Positions 46,649 to 56,047 are shown, numbered from the stretch's first letter. The stretch: DNA of 64,000 bases from Sphingobacterium populi (GCF_001586775.1 NZ_LQXS01000003.1:496001-560000); one strand, 5' to 3'. The notes: generated from the letters alone by a model not told the origin. Numbers and translations are program-made.

Positions 46649-46694
46649 AACAACACGAAGCGACAAATCATCTGATTTGCCGCTTCGTGTTGTT
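46649..46694. terminator. Very long hairpin between convergent genes
   Basis: Arms AACAACACGAAGCG...CAAATCA and TGATTTG...CGCTTCGTGTTGTT pair over 22 positions with one central mismatch and a 2-nt loop. It lies between two convergent genes and shares its outer arm with the hairpin at 59119-59160. Bidirectional terminator or RNA processing site. Confidence 0.7.
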
Positions 46695-46745
46695 ATCCAA
46701 TAATCATTACGCTGTCGCCACAATGAATCTTGTACCTATCTAGAT

Positions 46746-49700
46746 TTAATGTGCACTAAGCTTGTTTTTCTTTTCTTCATCAAAACTGGCTTCTAATTCA
46801 GCTAATTTCTTTTTGCCATAAGCCAAGCGCGTGATAACTACAAATAATACTGGAACGATGAAGATCGCCAAGAATGTAGCTGCTGCCATACCACCGAAAA
46901 CCGTCCAGCCGATCGTTTGTCGAGAGACAGCTCCCGCACCTGTAGAAATCATTAGTGGAATAATCCCGAGAATGAACGCCATGGATGTCATGATGATTGG
47001 CCGCAATCTTAGCTTGACAGCATCAAGTGTGGCCTCAATCAGGTTCATGCCGATATCTACACGCTCTTTGGCAAATTCGACAATCAAAATAGCGTTTTTG
47101 GCTGCCAAACCGATAATCGTTATCAAACCGATCTGAGCAAAAATATTGTTATCAATTCTCGGCAACAATGTGAGCGCTAGGATGGACCCAAATACTCCCA
47201 AAGGTACCGACAATAGAATAGAGAATGGTACGGACCAGCTCTCATAAAGCGAAGCCAACAAAAGAAATACGAAGATAATACAGAGCGCAAATACAACTAC
47301 GGTCTGTGAGCCGGACTCTTTTTCCTGCAAAGAAGTACCTGAGAAATCATAAGAAAATCCTTCAGGAAGGACTTCCTGAGCAACTTCTTCGAGCGCTGCT
47401 AATGCATCTCCCGAACTGTATCCTGCACCTGCATCACCCATTATTTCGATAGCGCGAAATAAATTAAAGTGACTAATCATAGCTGGAGCTTCAGTCAATT
47501 CGTAAGACACCAGTGCTGACATTGGCACTGGGATTCCTGCGGCGTTACTTACGTACAGCTTATTAATGTCTTCGATTTGCATTCTGAACGTGGTATCGGC
47601 CTGAGAAACTACCCTGAAGTTACGTCCGTACAAGGTAAAATCATTTATATAGCTACTGCCCATATAAGCAGATAGTGTCGTATAAATGTTTGAAATAGGT
47701 ACGCCCATCGCTTTAGCTTGTTCTCTTTTAACCTCCAGTTTGTAATTTGGTGTATTTGTATTGAAGAGGGTATAGGCTCGTGCGATCTCAGGACGCTGGT
47801 TAGCCGCTGAAATGAATTTGTTTGTAATCGCTTCAAATTCTTTAATATCAACGCTTCGTTCGTCTTGAATGAGGATAGAGAAGCCGCCGGCAGAACCCAA
47901 GCCGGGTATAGCGGGTGGCGTAGCAGCCATCACAGTAGCTTTGTTGTAATTGGCAAACTTAGCTACCACATTTTCGAGAACTTCATTGTTAGTGAGCGTA
48001 CGCTCTTTCCAAGGCTTCAGAAAGACAAAGAATGAACCATTATTAGGCTTTGCCGATCTGTTAAGAATATTCATTCCTGATATTTGAGTCATGAATTGTA
48101 TCTCAGGGACAGAATCGATTACCTGTTGGTATATTTCTTCAAGTACAGCATTTGTTCGGCTATTGGATGATCCTTCAGGCAATGTTATACCCATAAAGAA
48201 CGAGCCGTTATCTTCCTTCGGAATAAAGCCTGTGGGTTTCTTTGCAAACATAACACCGGTACCAACGATGATGCAAAGTAGAATGATAAGCACTAATGGT
48301 GTTGCCTTTATCGCTTTTTGGACACCCTTCGAATATCTATTTGTTAGCTTTTCGAACCAAACGTTAAATTTATAAAACCATCGATTCAAACCCTTTGCAT
48401 CTTTATTGATCGGCGACGGTCTAAGCAAGATAGAACACAATGCTGGTGTGAGCGTTAAGGCGATGAAGGCCGAAAGGAGGACTGAAACAGCAATGGTGAT
48501 GGCAAATTGCTGATAGAGCTGACCTACCATACCTGGTATAAAACCTACCGGAATGAATACAGCTGCTAAGATTAGTCCGATCGCGATTACAGGTCCCGTA
48601 ATATCTTTCATCGCTCTACGAGTCGCTTCTTTGGCATCCAGTTTCTCATGGTCAATATAATGCTGTACTGCCTCGACTACCACGATGGCATCATCTACTA
48701 CAATACCGATGGCTAAGACAAAAGCAAGCATCGTCAAGTTATTGATAGAGAAGCCTAAAATATTGAAGAAAATGAATGTTCCGATAATAGATACTGGAAT
48801 TGCTAATACCGGAATGAGTGTAGCTCGCCAACTCTGTAGGAAAAAGAATACAACAACTGTTACCAAGATTAGGGCTTCGATAAGTGTATCTAATACCGAG
48901 TCGATAGATGCATGCACTACGGATACGGTTTCATAACTTACCACATAATCGACATCATTTGGGAATGATTTTTTCATCTGCTCCAAGGTCGCATATATTC
49001 CATCCGCCGTCTCTACAGCGTTTCCGCCTGGCATCTGGTTGACCATCATACCGGTTGAAGTTACGCCGTTTACCATTGTCGAGGTGGTGTACATGAACTG
49101 GCCTAGTTCAACACGTGCTACATCTCTCAATGATACGATAGAACCGTCTATATTAGTTTTGACGACGATATCTTCAAAATCCTGTACCGTGCTCAGATCA
49201 CTATCTGTTACAATCGAGTATTCGAAAACTTGTGACGAGGACTGTGGTCTTCCGCCCACACTGCCACCTGGTATACGTGAATTTTGTTCTTGAATTGCTG
49301 AACTTACGTCCGCAGGTGTCAATCCAATATTGGAAAGCTTGTTAGCATCCAGCCATACGCGCATCGAGAATGGTTGTCCAAAAGCCATCACATCACCAAC
49401 GCCCTTCACGCGTAATATGGCATCACGTACGTAAAGATTTGCATAGTTTGCTAAAAAATTTTGGTCGCGTGTGCCATTGGGTGAGATGAGCGATATCATC
49501 ATCAAAATATCTGGGTTGGCTTTACGCGTAATCACACCGAGCCGGCGCACACTTTCTGGCAATACAGGTTCGGCAATACCTACGCGATTTTGTACATCCA
49601 GTGTGGCAATGTCGATGTCTGTACCTACTTCAAAAGTAACTGTGATGCGAGCCGTCCCGTCTGAGGTACTGTTTGATTGCATATAAATCATGCCTGGAGT

Positions 49701-49916
49701 ACCGTTGATCTGACTTTCAATTGGAGTGGTTACCGTTTGTTCGACAGTCTGTGCGTCGGCACCTGTATAAGTTGCCTGAACGGTAACTGTTGGAGGGGCA
49801 ATATTAGGGTACTGACTGATTGGCAAAGTCACGATGGAGATCACACCAATAATACAAATGAGTATGGATATGACCATGGCCGTGACAGGCCTACGTATAA
49901 AAACTTCTGAAATCAT
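46746..49916 (-). CDS. RND efflux pump inner-membrane transporter (AcrB/HAE1 type)
   Basis: 1056 residues, full length. N-terminal MISEVFIRRPVTAMVISILI, the repeated porter domains, and TM4 with GIVVDDAIVVVEAV carrying the Asp pair of the proton relay. C-terminal half with AKNAILIVEFAKERVD and SMAFILGIIPLMISTGAGA. HAE1-type proton-driven drug or lipid export, working with the adaptor at 49945 and TolC at 51068. Fourth gene of the tetR operon, 28 nt after the adaptor. Confidence 0.96.
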   Translation of the reverse strand: MISEVFIRRPVTAMVISILICIIGVISIVTLPISQYPNIAPPTVTVQATYTGADAQTVEQTVTTPIESQINGTPGMIYMQSNSTSDGTARITVTFEVGTDIDIATLDVQNRVGIAEPVLPESVRRLGVITRKANPDILMMISLISPNGTRDQNFLANYANLYVRDAILRVKGVGDVMAFGQPFSMRVWLDANKLSNIGLTPADVSSAIQEQNSRIPGGSVGGRPQSSSQVFEYSIVTDSDLSTVQDFEDIVVKTNIDGSIVSLRDVARVELGQFMYTTSTMVNGVTSTGMMVNQMPGGNAVETADGIYATLEQMKKSFPNDVDYVVSYETVSVVHASIDSVLDTLIEALILVTVVVFFFLQSWRATLIPVLAIPVSIIGTFIFFNILGFSINNLTMLAFVLAIGIVVDDAIVVVEAVQHYIDHEKLDAKEATRRAMKDITGPVIAIGLILAAVFIPVGFIPGMVGQLYQQFAITIAVSVLLSAFIALTLTPALCSILLRPSPINKDAKGLNRWFYKFNVWFEKLTNRYSKGVQKAIKATPLVLIILLCIIVGTGVMFAKKPTGFIPKEDNGSFFMGITLPEGSSNSRTNAVLEEIYQQVIDSVPEIQFMTQISGMNILNRSAKPNNGSFFVFLKPWKERTLTNNEVLENVVAKFANYNKATVMAATPPAIPGLGSAGGFSILIQDERSVDIKEFEAITNKFISAANQRPEIARAYTLFNTNTPNYKLEVKREQAKAMGVPISNIYTTLSAYMGSSYINDFTLYGRNFRVVSQADTTFRMQIEDINKLYVSNAAGIPVPMSALVSYELTEAPAMISHFNLFRAIEIMGDAGAGYSSGDALAALEEVAQEVLPEGFSYDFSGTSLQEKESGSQTVVVFALCIIFVFLLLASLYESWSVPFSILLSVPLGVFGSILALTLLPRIDNNIFAQIGLITIIGLAAKNAILIVEFAKERVDIGMNLIEATLDAVKLRLRPIIMTSMAFILGIIPLMISTGAGAVSRQTIGWTVFGGMAAATFLAIFIVPVLFVVITRLAYGKKKLAELEASFDEEKKNKLSAH

Positions 49917-49944
49917 CTTACTTCCTTATATAGTGACGACTGAT

Positions 49945-51054
49945 TTATTTATTTTGGATACTTAATTTATCACCTTCTGCTACCGTGTTTGCTCCATCTA
50001 CGATGATGCGGTCGTTGGCCTTTAGCCCACTTTGTACCACTACCTTATCTTGAAGTTTGGTACCTAAAGTGATCTGATTGAATACGGCGGTGTTACTATC
50101 ACTTACTGTATAAACATTGGACGAACCTAGCTGCTCTAATACTGCTTTTAATGGAATAACTACTTGTTTTTCTTGCGATGTATTTGCTAAACGCATTGTG
50201 AGGTTCATGCCAGCGCGTAAGCGATGATCTGCATTGGCAAAGCTAGCGCGTACACGTAACGTGCCGGTAGTTCTATCCACAGCACGGTCTACTACCGATA
50301 TTTTTCCTGATTCAGGATATATAGTGCCGTCAGGCATACGTACTTCGATTCCGCTGTTGGTGCCATTTTTTTGCATGTTGAGAATATGTTCAATGTTTAC
50401 CTCGTTTACTTGAAATTCTACTGCAATTGGATTTGTAGTGGAGATGATATTTAAAAGCGTATTCCCGGCTGTTACCAATGCGCCGTTACGCACTTGAGAT
50501 ATGCCTACTGTGCCTGAGAATGGAGCATAAATGGTAGATCGGAGCAGGTTAGTATTTGCCGTTTCTAATGCGGCTTTAGCGGCCTGTACTTGCGCACGCT
50601 GATTGTTGACGTCGGTTGCAGCATAGTCGAGCGTTTGTTTGGCAATCGCATCACTTTTTGCTAACTTTTCATAACGTTCCAGATCTTTCTGCACACGATC
50701 ATAGTCTGATTCAGCAATAGCTACATTAGCTTTAGCTTGCTGTACTTCTGCTAAGTATCTTGTCCGATCAATCTCATACAATTTTTGTCCTTTTGATACG
50801 AACGCGCCGTCGCTTACCAAAATATTGGTGATATATCCTGAAACTTCTGCTAGAAGTTCGGTTTCTTGTAATGGTACTACATACGCTGGGTATTCTCGAT
50901 AACCCGTCACAATTTGTTCTTCGACGGTAGTTACGCTAACGTTTTTTTCAACTTGTCCGCCTTTGGCTGCGCTTTCTTTTTTGTCGTTATTGCACGACTG
51001 CCAGGTAGCTGTTGACGCTAATAGTAATAAGAAGTATATCGTATTTTTAGTCAT
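49945..51054 (-). CDS. RND efflux periplasmic adaptor (AcrA type)
   Basis: 369 residues, a lipoprotein (lipobox WQSC near residue 20). It has the biotinyl-lipoyl half-motif AEVSGYITNILVSDGAFVSKG, an alpha-hairpin with QQAKANVAIAESDYDRVQKD, and the second half YAPFSGTVGISQVRNGALVT, then barrel and MP domains with HRLRAGMNLTMRL. It links the AcrB-like pump and TolC across the periplasm. Confidence 0.94.
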   Translation of the reverse strand: MTKNTIYFLLLLASTATWQSCNNDKKESAAKGGQVEKNVSVTTVEEQIVTGYREYPAYVVPLQETELLAEVSGYITNILVSDGAFVSKGQKLYEIDRTRYLAEVQQAKANVAIAESDYDRVQKDLERYEKLAKSDAIAKQTLDYAATDVNNQRAQVQAAKAALETANTNLLRSTIYAPFSGTVGISQVRNGALVTAGNTLLNIISTTNPIAVEFQVNEVNIEHILNMQKNGTNSGIEVRMPDGTIYPESGKISVVDRAVDRTTGTLRVRASFANADHRLRAGMNLTMRLANTSQEKQVVIPLKAVLEQLGSSNVYTVSDSNTAVFNQITLGTKLQDKVVVQSGLKANDRIIVDGANTVAEGDKLSIQNK

Positions 51055-51067
51055 GGTGTGAGTTAGT

Positions 51068-52396
51068 TTATTGTATTTGAATATTGCCTAATGCGCGTTC
51101 TACGTCAATTTTACTGGAAAGTAGAATATACAATGCGTTGAGGTAATTGAGCTGGCTGGTGCGTAAGTCTGTTTCTGATGTCATCAAATCCAAATACGTT
51201 TTTATGCCTTCGTCATACTGCAATTTTATAATATCGTAGACCTCTTTGGATAGCGCGACATTCTCCTGACTTACTTTCCACTCGTTCATGTAAGCTCTGT
51301 AGTTGGTAATTGCTTCAGAATATTCGGCACTGATTATATTTTTCATGTCGAGTAGATCCCATTCCAATTGTTTCTCCTGCAATTGCGATCTTCGAATCTC
51401 GTGCTGTCTTCTGAATCCTTGAAATACAGGTATGGAAAGACTTAGACCTACAGCAGATGTTGGAAAACCGCGGTTGTACAATTCGCGGAATTCGGGATTG
51501 AAGTAATTTATTTGGTAATTAGCCGCAGCACTTATGGTGGGTAAGAATTGCCATTTTTGAAACTTTGTATTAAGTTCTTGCTCGCGTTTCATGTTGGTCA
51601 ACTGTCGGTACTCTATACGACGCTCTTCTTGCAAAACTTCAGTGGTGTCTAGCATGACCTTGGCTTCAAGGTTTTCCTGATGATAAGACAGATCCATCGG
51701 GTAGGATAGAGGCAATGCGAGCAGTTGCTTTAAGTAATCGTACTTAAATTTACGAAACTCGTGCGTTCTCTTTAATTCGGCTTGCGAATTGTTTAGCGAA
51801 ATCTGAGCTCTTTTGAAATCAGTTTTATCGACTAATCCTACCTCATACTGCATGCGCGCATCGGTAAATTGACGTTTGATTCTTGCAATATCTTCCTGAA
51901 TAATTTTAATCTGCTCTTCTGTTGTAAGAATATCAAAATATGCCTTGCTAACATCGACCACTGCACTGATCTTTTGCTCCTCAAGCGTTTGCTTATAACG
52001 TTCGCGGATTACACTAGCTGATTTAGATGCTAGCAGAAGCTCTGGATTTAGTAGTGCCTGTGTCGCTTGCGCACCAACATTGCTCGTATTGCGCTGCCCC
52101 ATTTGAATAAGGTTGCCACCAATAATCGTAGTCGGTATTTGCAGATAATGATTCAATACACCAGTAGCTTCTACTTGCGGAAAATAGCCTGACAAGGCAG
52201 ATTTAATTTCTTTCTCACCAATTTCGACACCCAAATGGGCTCTTTTTATAGTGATTCTGTTCTCTAATGCGTAGTCCAGTAGCTCTTGTAAGGTCGGCGT
52301 AGCCGAAAGGGAGCTTTTGCTTTCTTGCCCGTAAAGCAGAAAGGTGGTGATGCTGAGGCAGGTTGTTAAGAAAATATATTTAATTGCGCAGCTCAT
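51068..52396 (-). CDS. TolC-family outer-membrane channel of the RND pump
   Basis: 442 residues with a Sec signal (TTCLSITTFLLYGQ). Helical-barrel blocks typical of TolC: LSATPTLQELLDYALENRIT, VGLVDKTDFKRAQISLNNSQ, LSLSIPVFQGFRRQHEIR, GIKTYLDLMTSETDLRTSQL. It overlaps tetR by 4 nt (start within the tetR stop region), so translation is coupled. Confidence 0.93.
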   Translation of the reverse strand: MSCAIKYIFLTTCLSITTFLLYGQESKSSLSATPTLQELLDYALENRITIKRAHLGVEIGEKEIKSALSGYFPQVEATGVLNHYLQIPTTIIGGNLIQMGQRNTSNVGAQATQALLNPELLLASKSASVIRERYKQTLEEQKISAVVDVSKAYFDILTTEEQIKIIQEDIARIKRQFTDARMQYEVGLVDKTDFKRAQISLNNSQAELKRTHEFRKFKYDYLKQLLALPLSYPMDLSYHQENLEAKVMLDTTEVLQEERRIEYRQLTNMKREQELNTKFQKWQFLPTISAAANYQINYFNPEFRELYNRGFPTSAVGLSLSIPVFQGFRRQHEIRRSQLQEKQLEWDLLDMKNIISAEYSEAITNYRAYMNEWKVSQENVALSKEVYDIIKLQYDEGIKTYLDLMTSETDLRTSQLNYLNALYILLSSKIDVERALGNIQIQ

Positions 52397-52986
52397 ACGT
52401 ATTCTTTTTTAATTGATTTCCAAACTAGATCAACCATTTCATCAAGTTCTTCTTTTTGCATGGTAACTTTTCCAAAAATGACTGATTTGATATAAGAAAC
52501 AGCAACACCTGTAAACGCTGAGTTTAAGATATGAATGCTGGTGTCTCTTAATTGATTGAGTTCTATTCCACGAGCGAGGAAATTTTGGATATTCGCTCGA
52601 TCTTCATTAGGCTGCTGTAGTTTTCGCAATCGCTCTGTCTCATGAAATGGAGAAGAATAAAACTGATTCATAAAGCAAAAGTATGTCGGATAATCGGTGT
52701 AAAATTGTACAAACCTCCGCCAAACTTTCTTAAAATCATTCTCGTACTGCTCTTCCGTAAGTGTAGTACCATCGAAAATGAAGTCCATCAATTGAGCTTT
52801 GCAGTAAGCAAACAATTCTAATATCAGCTCTTCTTTGGATTCAAAATAATGATAGATGGTGCCTACGGATAATTTTGCATGTTGAGCGATTTGGCTCATG
52901 GGCGTTCCGTGGAAACCGTTGTCTTGTAGTAAGACCAACGTACTCTGGAATATAACCTCTTTTTTGTTTGTAGATTGAACGTTCAT
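52393..52986 (-). CDS. TetR/AcrR-family regulator, probable autorepressor of the efflux operon
   Basis: 197 residues. The N-terminal HTH (MSQIAQHAKLSVGTIYHYFE) is canonical; the all-helical C-terminal ligand domain is diverse, as usual. It is the first gene of tetR-tolC-acrA-acrB. A palindrome with a promoter -7 box lies 10-33 nt upstream, pointing to autoregulation. The inducing ligand is unknown. Confidence 0.93.
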   Translation of the reverse strand: MNVQSTNKKEVIFQSTLVLLQDNGFHGTPMSQIAQHAKLSVGTIYHYFESKEELILELFAYCKAQLMDFIFDGTTLTEEQYENDFKKVWRRFVQFYTDYPTYFCFMNQFYSSPFHETERLRKLQQPNEDRANIQNFLARGIELNQLRDTSIHILNSAFTGVAVSYIKSVIFGKVTMQKEELDEMVDLVWKSIKKEYV

Positions 52987-52996
52987 TTGATGGATT

Positions 52997-53019
52997 CAAA
53001 TGTAGTGTTTTTAACTACA
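52997..53019 (-). promoter_or_regulatory. Palindromic operator overlapping the tetR promoter
   Basis: TGTAGT (53001-53006) and ACTACA (53014-53019) are perfect inverted repeats with a 7-nt spacer. On the minus strand the promoter box TACATTTG (52997-53004) overlaps the left arm, and the tetR ATG is 10 nt downstream of it. A dimer bound here would block the promoter. Confidence 0.6.
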
Positions 53020-53109
53020 AATTGATTGTCAAATTCTCGTTATACTTTCTGCAAAAAGAGATTGTCTTTTCGGTAAATTCATTACCGCTGCTTAAAAGAA
53101 ATTTTACTG

Positions 53110-53544
53110 CTAGTTTGGTTTTGTCGAGAGTGCCTTTTTAACCTCTTCAATATCGAACTTTACCTCCGAATCGCCAAATCTCAACGTGATATAGGTAAGT
53201 ACGTACGCTATATCGACATCAGTCAATTGTGGATTTGCGGGCATCACGCCTGCAAAGATTTCGTTAGCCACTTGAATAGTATCCTTTAATCCATAGCGAA
53301 TTATGCGTGGTAGTAGATCCCGATTATCCTTAAGATAATTGGGATCTGTTAAAGGAGGGTAAAGTTTGCCCAATCCTTCGCCATCTTTACCGTGGCAGTT
53401 TTGGCAGTGAGCGCGATATACTTTTTCGCCGTTGGTCATGTATTGCGTCGTCTTGATGTCGTACGTATTATTGCAACTATTTGCCAGCTGCATAAGTACC
53501 ACTATTATGAATATACAAGTGAAGACAAAGACTGTATTTCGCAT
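53110..53544 (-). CDS. Lipid-anchored cytochrome c
   Basis: 144 residues; hydrophobic N-terminus and a Cys at LANSC (residue 24) as lipobox, then one haem c site CQNCH (Cys47-His51) and axial-Met candidate GVMPANP. A class I monohaem cytochrome c of the type found with caa3/cbb3 oxidases. It starts directly after the SCO gene, in one operon with it and a lipoprotein. Probably an electron carrier in respiration. Confidence 0.9.
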   Translation of the reverse strand: MRNTVFVFTCIFIIVVLMQLANSCNNTYDIKTTQYMTNGEKVYRAHCQNCHGKDGEGLGKLYPPLTDPNYLKDNRDLLPRIIRYGLKDTIQVANEIFAGVMPANPQLTDVDIAYVLTYITLRFGDSEVKFDIEEVKKALSTKPN

Positions 53545-54201
53545 TTAAGAACTTGAATTTTGTTCTTCTAATAAAATTTTAAGGTCTGATTGCAATTTAT
53601 TGACCTGCTCGTCATCTGTACCATCGTACGCTCCACGAATTCGGCGTTCTTTGTCGATCAAGACGAGATAACCTTGATGATCGTAACCTCCCGGTGCATT
53701 TGCATCTTCAGCGGTATATACGAGGTATTTTTCAGACATGCCATAAATGTCTGCCTTCGTGCCATTTACAAATTGCCATTGATCATTAGTTACGCCTAAT
53801 TTGTTTGCATATGCTTTCAAGACATGCGGTTGATCGTATTTAAAATCGATACTATGAGATATAAAAGCAATTCTGTCATCTCCTTTGTAATCCTCGTACA
53901 CCTTAAGCATATTTCTTTGCATTGTGGGGCAAATGCTTGGGCAGTGGGTAAAGAAAAAATTGGCGATGTAAACCTTATCATCGAAGAATGACTGTGTCAC
54001 GATCGCACTGTCTTGATTGAGGAAGCTGAAATCGGGTATTGTCTGATAAATGGTGTCGATCACAGTTTTGCCGTTGACTGTACGTTCTACAGGCTCGCGG
54101 TGCCCGTAAATCGGCAGCTTGGTGGTCTTTTGGTCGCAAGAAACCATATTAAGGCTTACTATGACAAGCAAACTGCACCATAGGTTGGTATGTTTTATCA
54201 T
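53545..54201 (-). CDS. SCO-family copper chaperone/thiol protein
   Basis: 218 residues from MIKHTNLWCSLLVIVSLNMV (an ATG 12 nt upstream is possible), lipobox MVSC. Thioredoxin-fold domain with the copper/thiol motif HCPSICP and the distal His in GYDHQGYLVLID. SCO proteins deliver copper to the CuA site of cytochrome oxidase or act as thiol reductants. The motif is complete. Middle gene of the lipoprotein-SCO-cytochrome c operon. Confidence 0.92.
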   Translation of the reverse strand: MIKHTNLWCSLLVIVSLNMVSCDQKTTKLPIYGHREPVERTVNGKTVIDTIYQTIPDFSFLNQDSAIVTQSFFDDKVYIANFFFTHCPSICPTMQRNMLKVYEDYKGDDRIAFISHSIDFKYDQPHVLKAYANKLGVTNDQWQFVNGTKADIYGMSEKYLVYTAEDANAPGGYDHQGYLVLIDKERRIRGAYDGTDDEQVNKLQSDLKILLEEQNSSS

Positions 54202-54202
54202 A

Positions 54203-54661
54203 TTATTTAACATACGATTTCATTTTAGCGTCTATCTGTTGATTTACTTGATCAAATTCAGTACGCATAAGTTTGATACGCTCTACCTCGCTCTGCTGAT
54301 AGGATACATCGGTGCTATCTAATTTGTAGTTGCGCATCCAATCCATCATACTTCCCGTAGCAGATTCAATATCTTGTTTTAGCGCGGTCAGTTCGGTACG
54401 TATTGTGGTCGTATCTAATTCTGTTTCTTCAGATTTGGACGCTGAAAGACCATTTAATATAGAATCGATTTTTACCGCTGTTTTATCAAATTTGCTGATC
54501 TGCGGCATAATTTCGTCATGAACTTCTATAGCTTGTTCTGACAGGGTTTTGTGACTAATTTCATTATCGTTTGAGTGATTATTATTATTATTATTCTGAC
54601 AGGAGATGAGCATTATAGCTGCGATGCCAAGTGATGTAGTCGCTAAAATAGTTCTGTTCAT
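54203..54661 (-). CDS. Hypothetical coiled-coil lipoprotein
   Basis: 152 residues from MNRTILATTSLGIAAIMLIS, lipobox LISC, then a poly-Asn/His stretch (QNNNNNNHSNDN). The mature part is predicted helical, with EIMPQISKFDKTAVKIDSIL, TTIRTELTALKQDIESATGS and a long C-terminal helix. Proteins like this are annotated in Bacteroidota as viral A-type inclusion protein-like. It precedes the SCO gene by one base. Function unknown; copper or cytochrome context. Confidence 0.75.
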   Translation of the reverse strand: MNRTILATTSLGIAAIMLISCQNNNNNNHSNDNEISHKTLSEQAIEVHDEIMPQISKFDKTAVKIDSILNGLSASKSEETELDTTTIRTELTALKQDIESATGSMMDWMRNYKLDSTDVSYQQSEVERIKLMRTEFDQVNQQIDAKMKSYVK

Positions 54662-54671
54662 GACGTTTTCT

Positions 54672-55163
54672 TTATGTTTGTGTATTAACAGTGTTGAAAT
54701 CAAATTGGAGATTACGAATATAAATTTCGTTGTGTACAGTCGCGCAGTGTAACCCATTTGTATCGAAAATTTCGGTACTAAAAGTTTGAACGACTTTGCC
54801 ATCTTTCAATAAAGTGTTTAAGGCATCATTCATTTGGTCTGGATCGAGGTTTACGGAAAAATGTAGGCTACGATATCCTGGTTTCTTGTACTCAATTTGA
54901 GCAGATTTTAACCAGCTTACCGTTTTACGTAATCCGTTGCTACGTACATATGAATCGATCAGTAGCGGATAGATCGGGTCGATAGACGAAAAGATGGTGC
55001 CTCCAAAAATGGATTTATTACCGTTCATATTTAGAAGGCTTTTGCGGATGATTACATCAGCGCCAGTATAGCCCTCTCGAATATTTTTCACCCATATCCT
55101 CTGAAAAAAAAATGGTGGATATAAGCGGAGTACCCATTTTAGCCTTTTTGGTGTGACCCTCAT
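54672..55163 (-). CDS. DUF4442 (hotdog-fold, thioesterase-like) protein
   Basis: 163 residues. KWVLRLYPPFFFQRIWVKNI and GADVIIRKSLLNMNGNKSIFGGTIFSSIDPI are typical of DUF4442, a hotdog-fold family related to PaaI thioesterases. The substrate is unknown. It starts 42 nt after the 56-aa small gene and ends 10 nt before the lipoprotein gene, so these may form one unit. Confidence 0.82.
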   Translation of the reverse strand: MRVTPKRLKWVLRLYPPFFFQRIWVKNIREGYTGADVIIRKSLLNMNGNKSIFGGTIFSSIDPIYPLLIDSYVRSNGLRKTVSWLKSAQIEYKKPGYRSLHFSVNLDPDQMNDALNTLLKDGKVVQTFSTEIFDTNGLHCATVHNEIYIRNLQFDFNTVNTQT

Positions 55164-55205
55164 AATGCAAAAATAACCTTTCTCTTCTAGAATGAGGAAA
55201 ACTAT

Positions 55206-55376
55206 TTATCGATCAGGACATTTTTTACAGCGTTTGCCTTTTTTGTATTTTTTACAGCATTTTTTGAAAATGCACAGATTTTCAGCACCATATACATTTA
55301 TTCCTTTCGAATTTAGATCGTGCAAATCTGGCGCGTCCAGTATTGGTAATAAGATTTGATTATCCTCGCAATGCAT
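55206..55376 (-). CDS. 56-residue Cys/Lys-rich small protein
   Basis: Too short for usual gene filters: MHCEDNQILLPILDAPDLHD, then GINVYGAENLCIFKKCCKKY and KKGKRCKKCPDR, then TAA. Six Cys in total, five of them in the last third as C-x4-CC-x8-C-x2-C, in a strongly basic tail, suggests metal binding (zinc-ribbon-like half) or nucleic-acid contact. A CCKKYKKGKRCKKCP tail occurs in short conserved proteins of Bacteroidota as I recall, without known role. It fits neatly between udk and the DUF4442 gene. Confidence 0.75.
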   Translation of the reverse strand: MHCEDNQILLPILDAPDLHDLNSKGINVYGAENLCIFKKCCKKYKKGKRCKKCPDR

Positions 55377-55407
55377 AGCGCAAAGTTACTATTTTACTGG
55401 CAATTAG

Positions 55408-56043
55408 TTATAGACCTTCTAGTTTTACCTTCAGTTCGTTTACAATATCTCTGGTATAATTGTCGATGATCTGCGGATTATCTGAATTATTGTGAATGAC
55501 TAGATTGCACTCTTCTTTGTGTGGCGCTAAATACGTATTAAACGATGGCATCACGTGATTTATCCATTTGTACATTACATCATCGTGATCATAGCCTCTT
55601 TCTTCGAGATCCCTCTTCAGTCTACGTTTTAAGGCGATTTGCTCATTGGCATCGATAAAAATACGATAGTCCAGCAGATTGTTTACCTCTTGATAATGGA
55701 AGATAAATAGCCCTTCGACTACTAGAATGGGAGCGGGCTCGATCTTGAGTAATTTTGGCTTTAGGTTGGGGTTGTTAAATGTGTATTCTTCTTTTTGTAT
55801 GCTCTTTCCCTCAAAAAGGGCGTTGATATCGTGGAAGAATGCTTGCCGATCGATGGCCGTAGGCAAATCAAAGTTGTACAGGCGATTTTCTTCCTGAGTT
55901 TTGGTGTTTGCGGGAATATAATAGTCGTCTTGCGAAATCAGTGTTACGCTTTTCTGCTCAAAATGATTGAGAAAACTATTAAGGAAAAATGTTTTGCCAG
56001 ATCCGCTACTTCCGGCTATGCCAATTACATAAGGTTTTTGCAT
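55408..56043 (-). CDS. udk: Uridine kinase
   Basis: 211 residues from MQKPYVIGIAGSSGSGKTFF, with the P-loop GSSGSGKT (11-18). Also DLPTAIDRQAFFHDINALFE, PILVVEGLFIFHY and the Arg-rich lid LKRRLKRDLEERGYDHDDV. It phosphorylates uridine/cytidine in pyrimidine salvage. An earlier ATG (56079) would overlap the LysM gene by 32 nt; the chosen start leaves a 4-nt gap. Confidence 0.9.
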   Translation of the reverse strand: MQKPYVIGIAGSSGSGKTFFLNSFLNHFEQKSVTLISQDDYYIPANTKTQEENRLYNFDLPTAIDRQAFFHDINALFEGKSIQKEEYTFNNPNLKPKLLKIEPAPILVVEGLFIFHYQEVNNLLDYRIFIDANEQIALKRRLKRDLEERGYDHDDVMYKWINHVMPSFNTYLAPHKEECNLVIHNNSDNPQIIDNYTRDIVNELKVKLEGL

Positions 56044-56047
56044 GGGA

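Noticed and set aside
46746..52986. Efflux operon as part of the MbnP copper system
   Set aside because: HAE1-type pump motifs and a TetR-type regulator point to drug or lipid export; heavy-metal RND pumps (CusA type) have other signatures, and the genes are 12 kb away.
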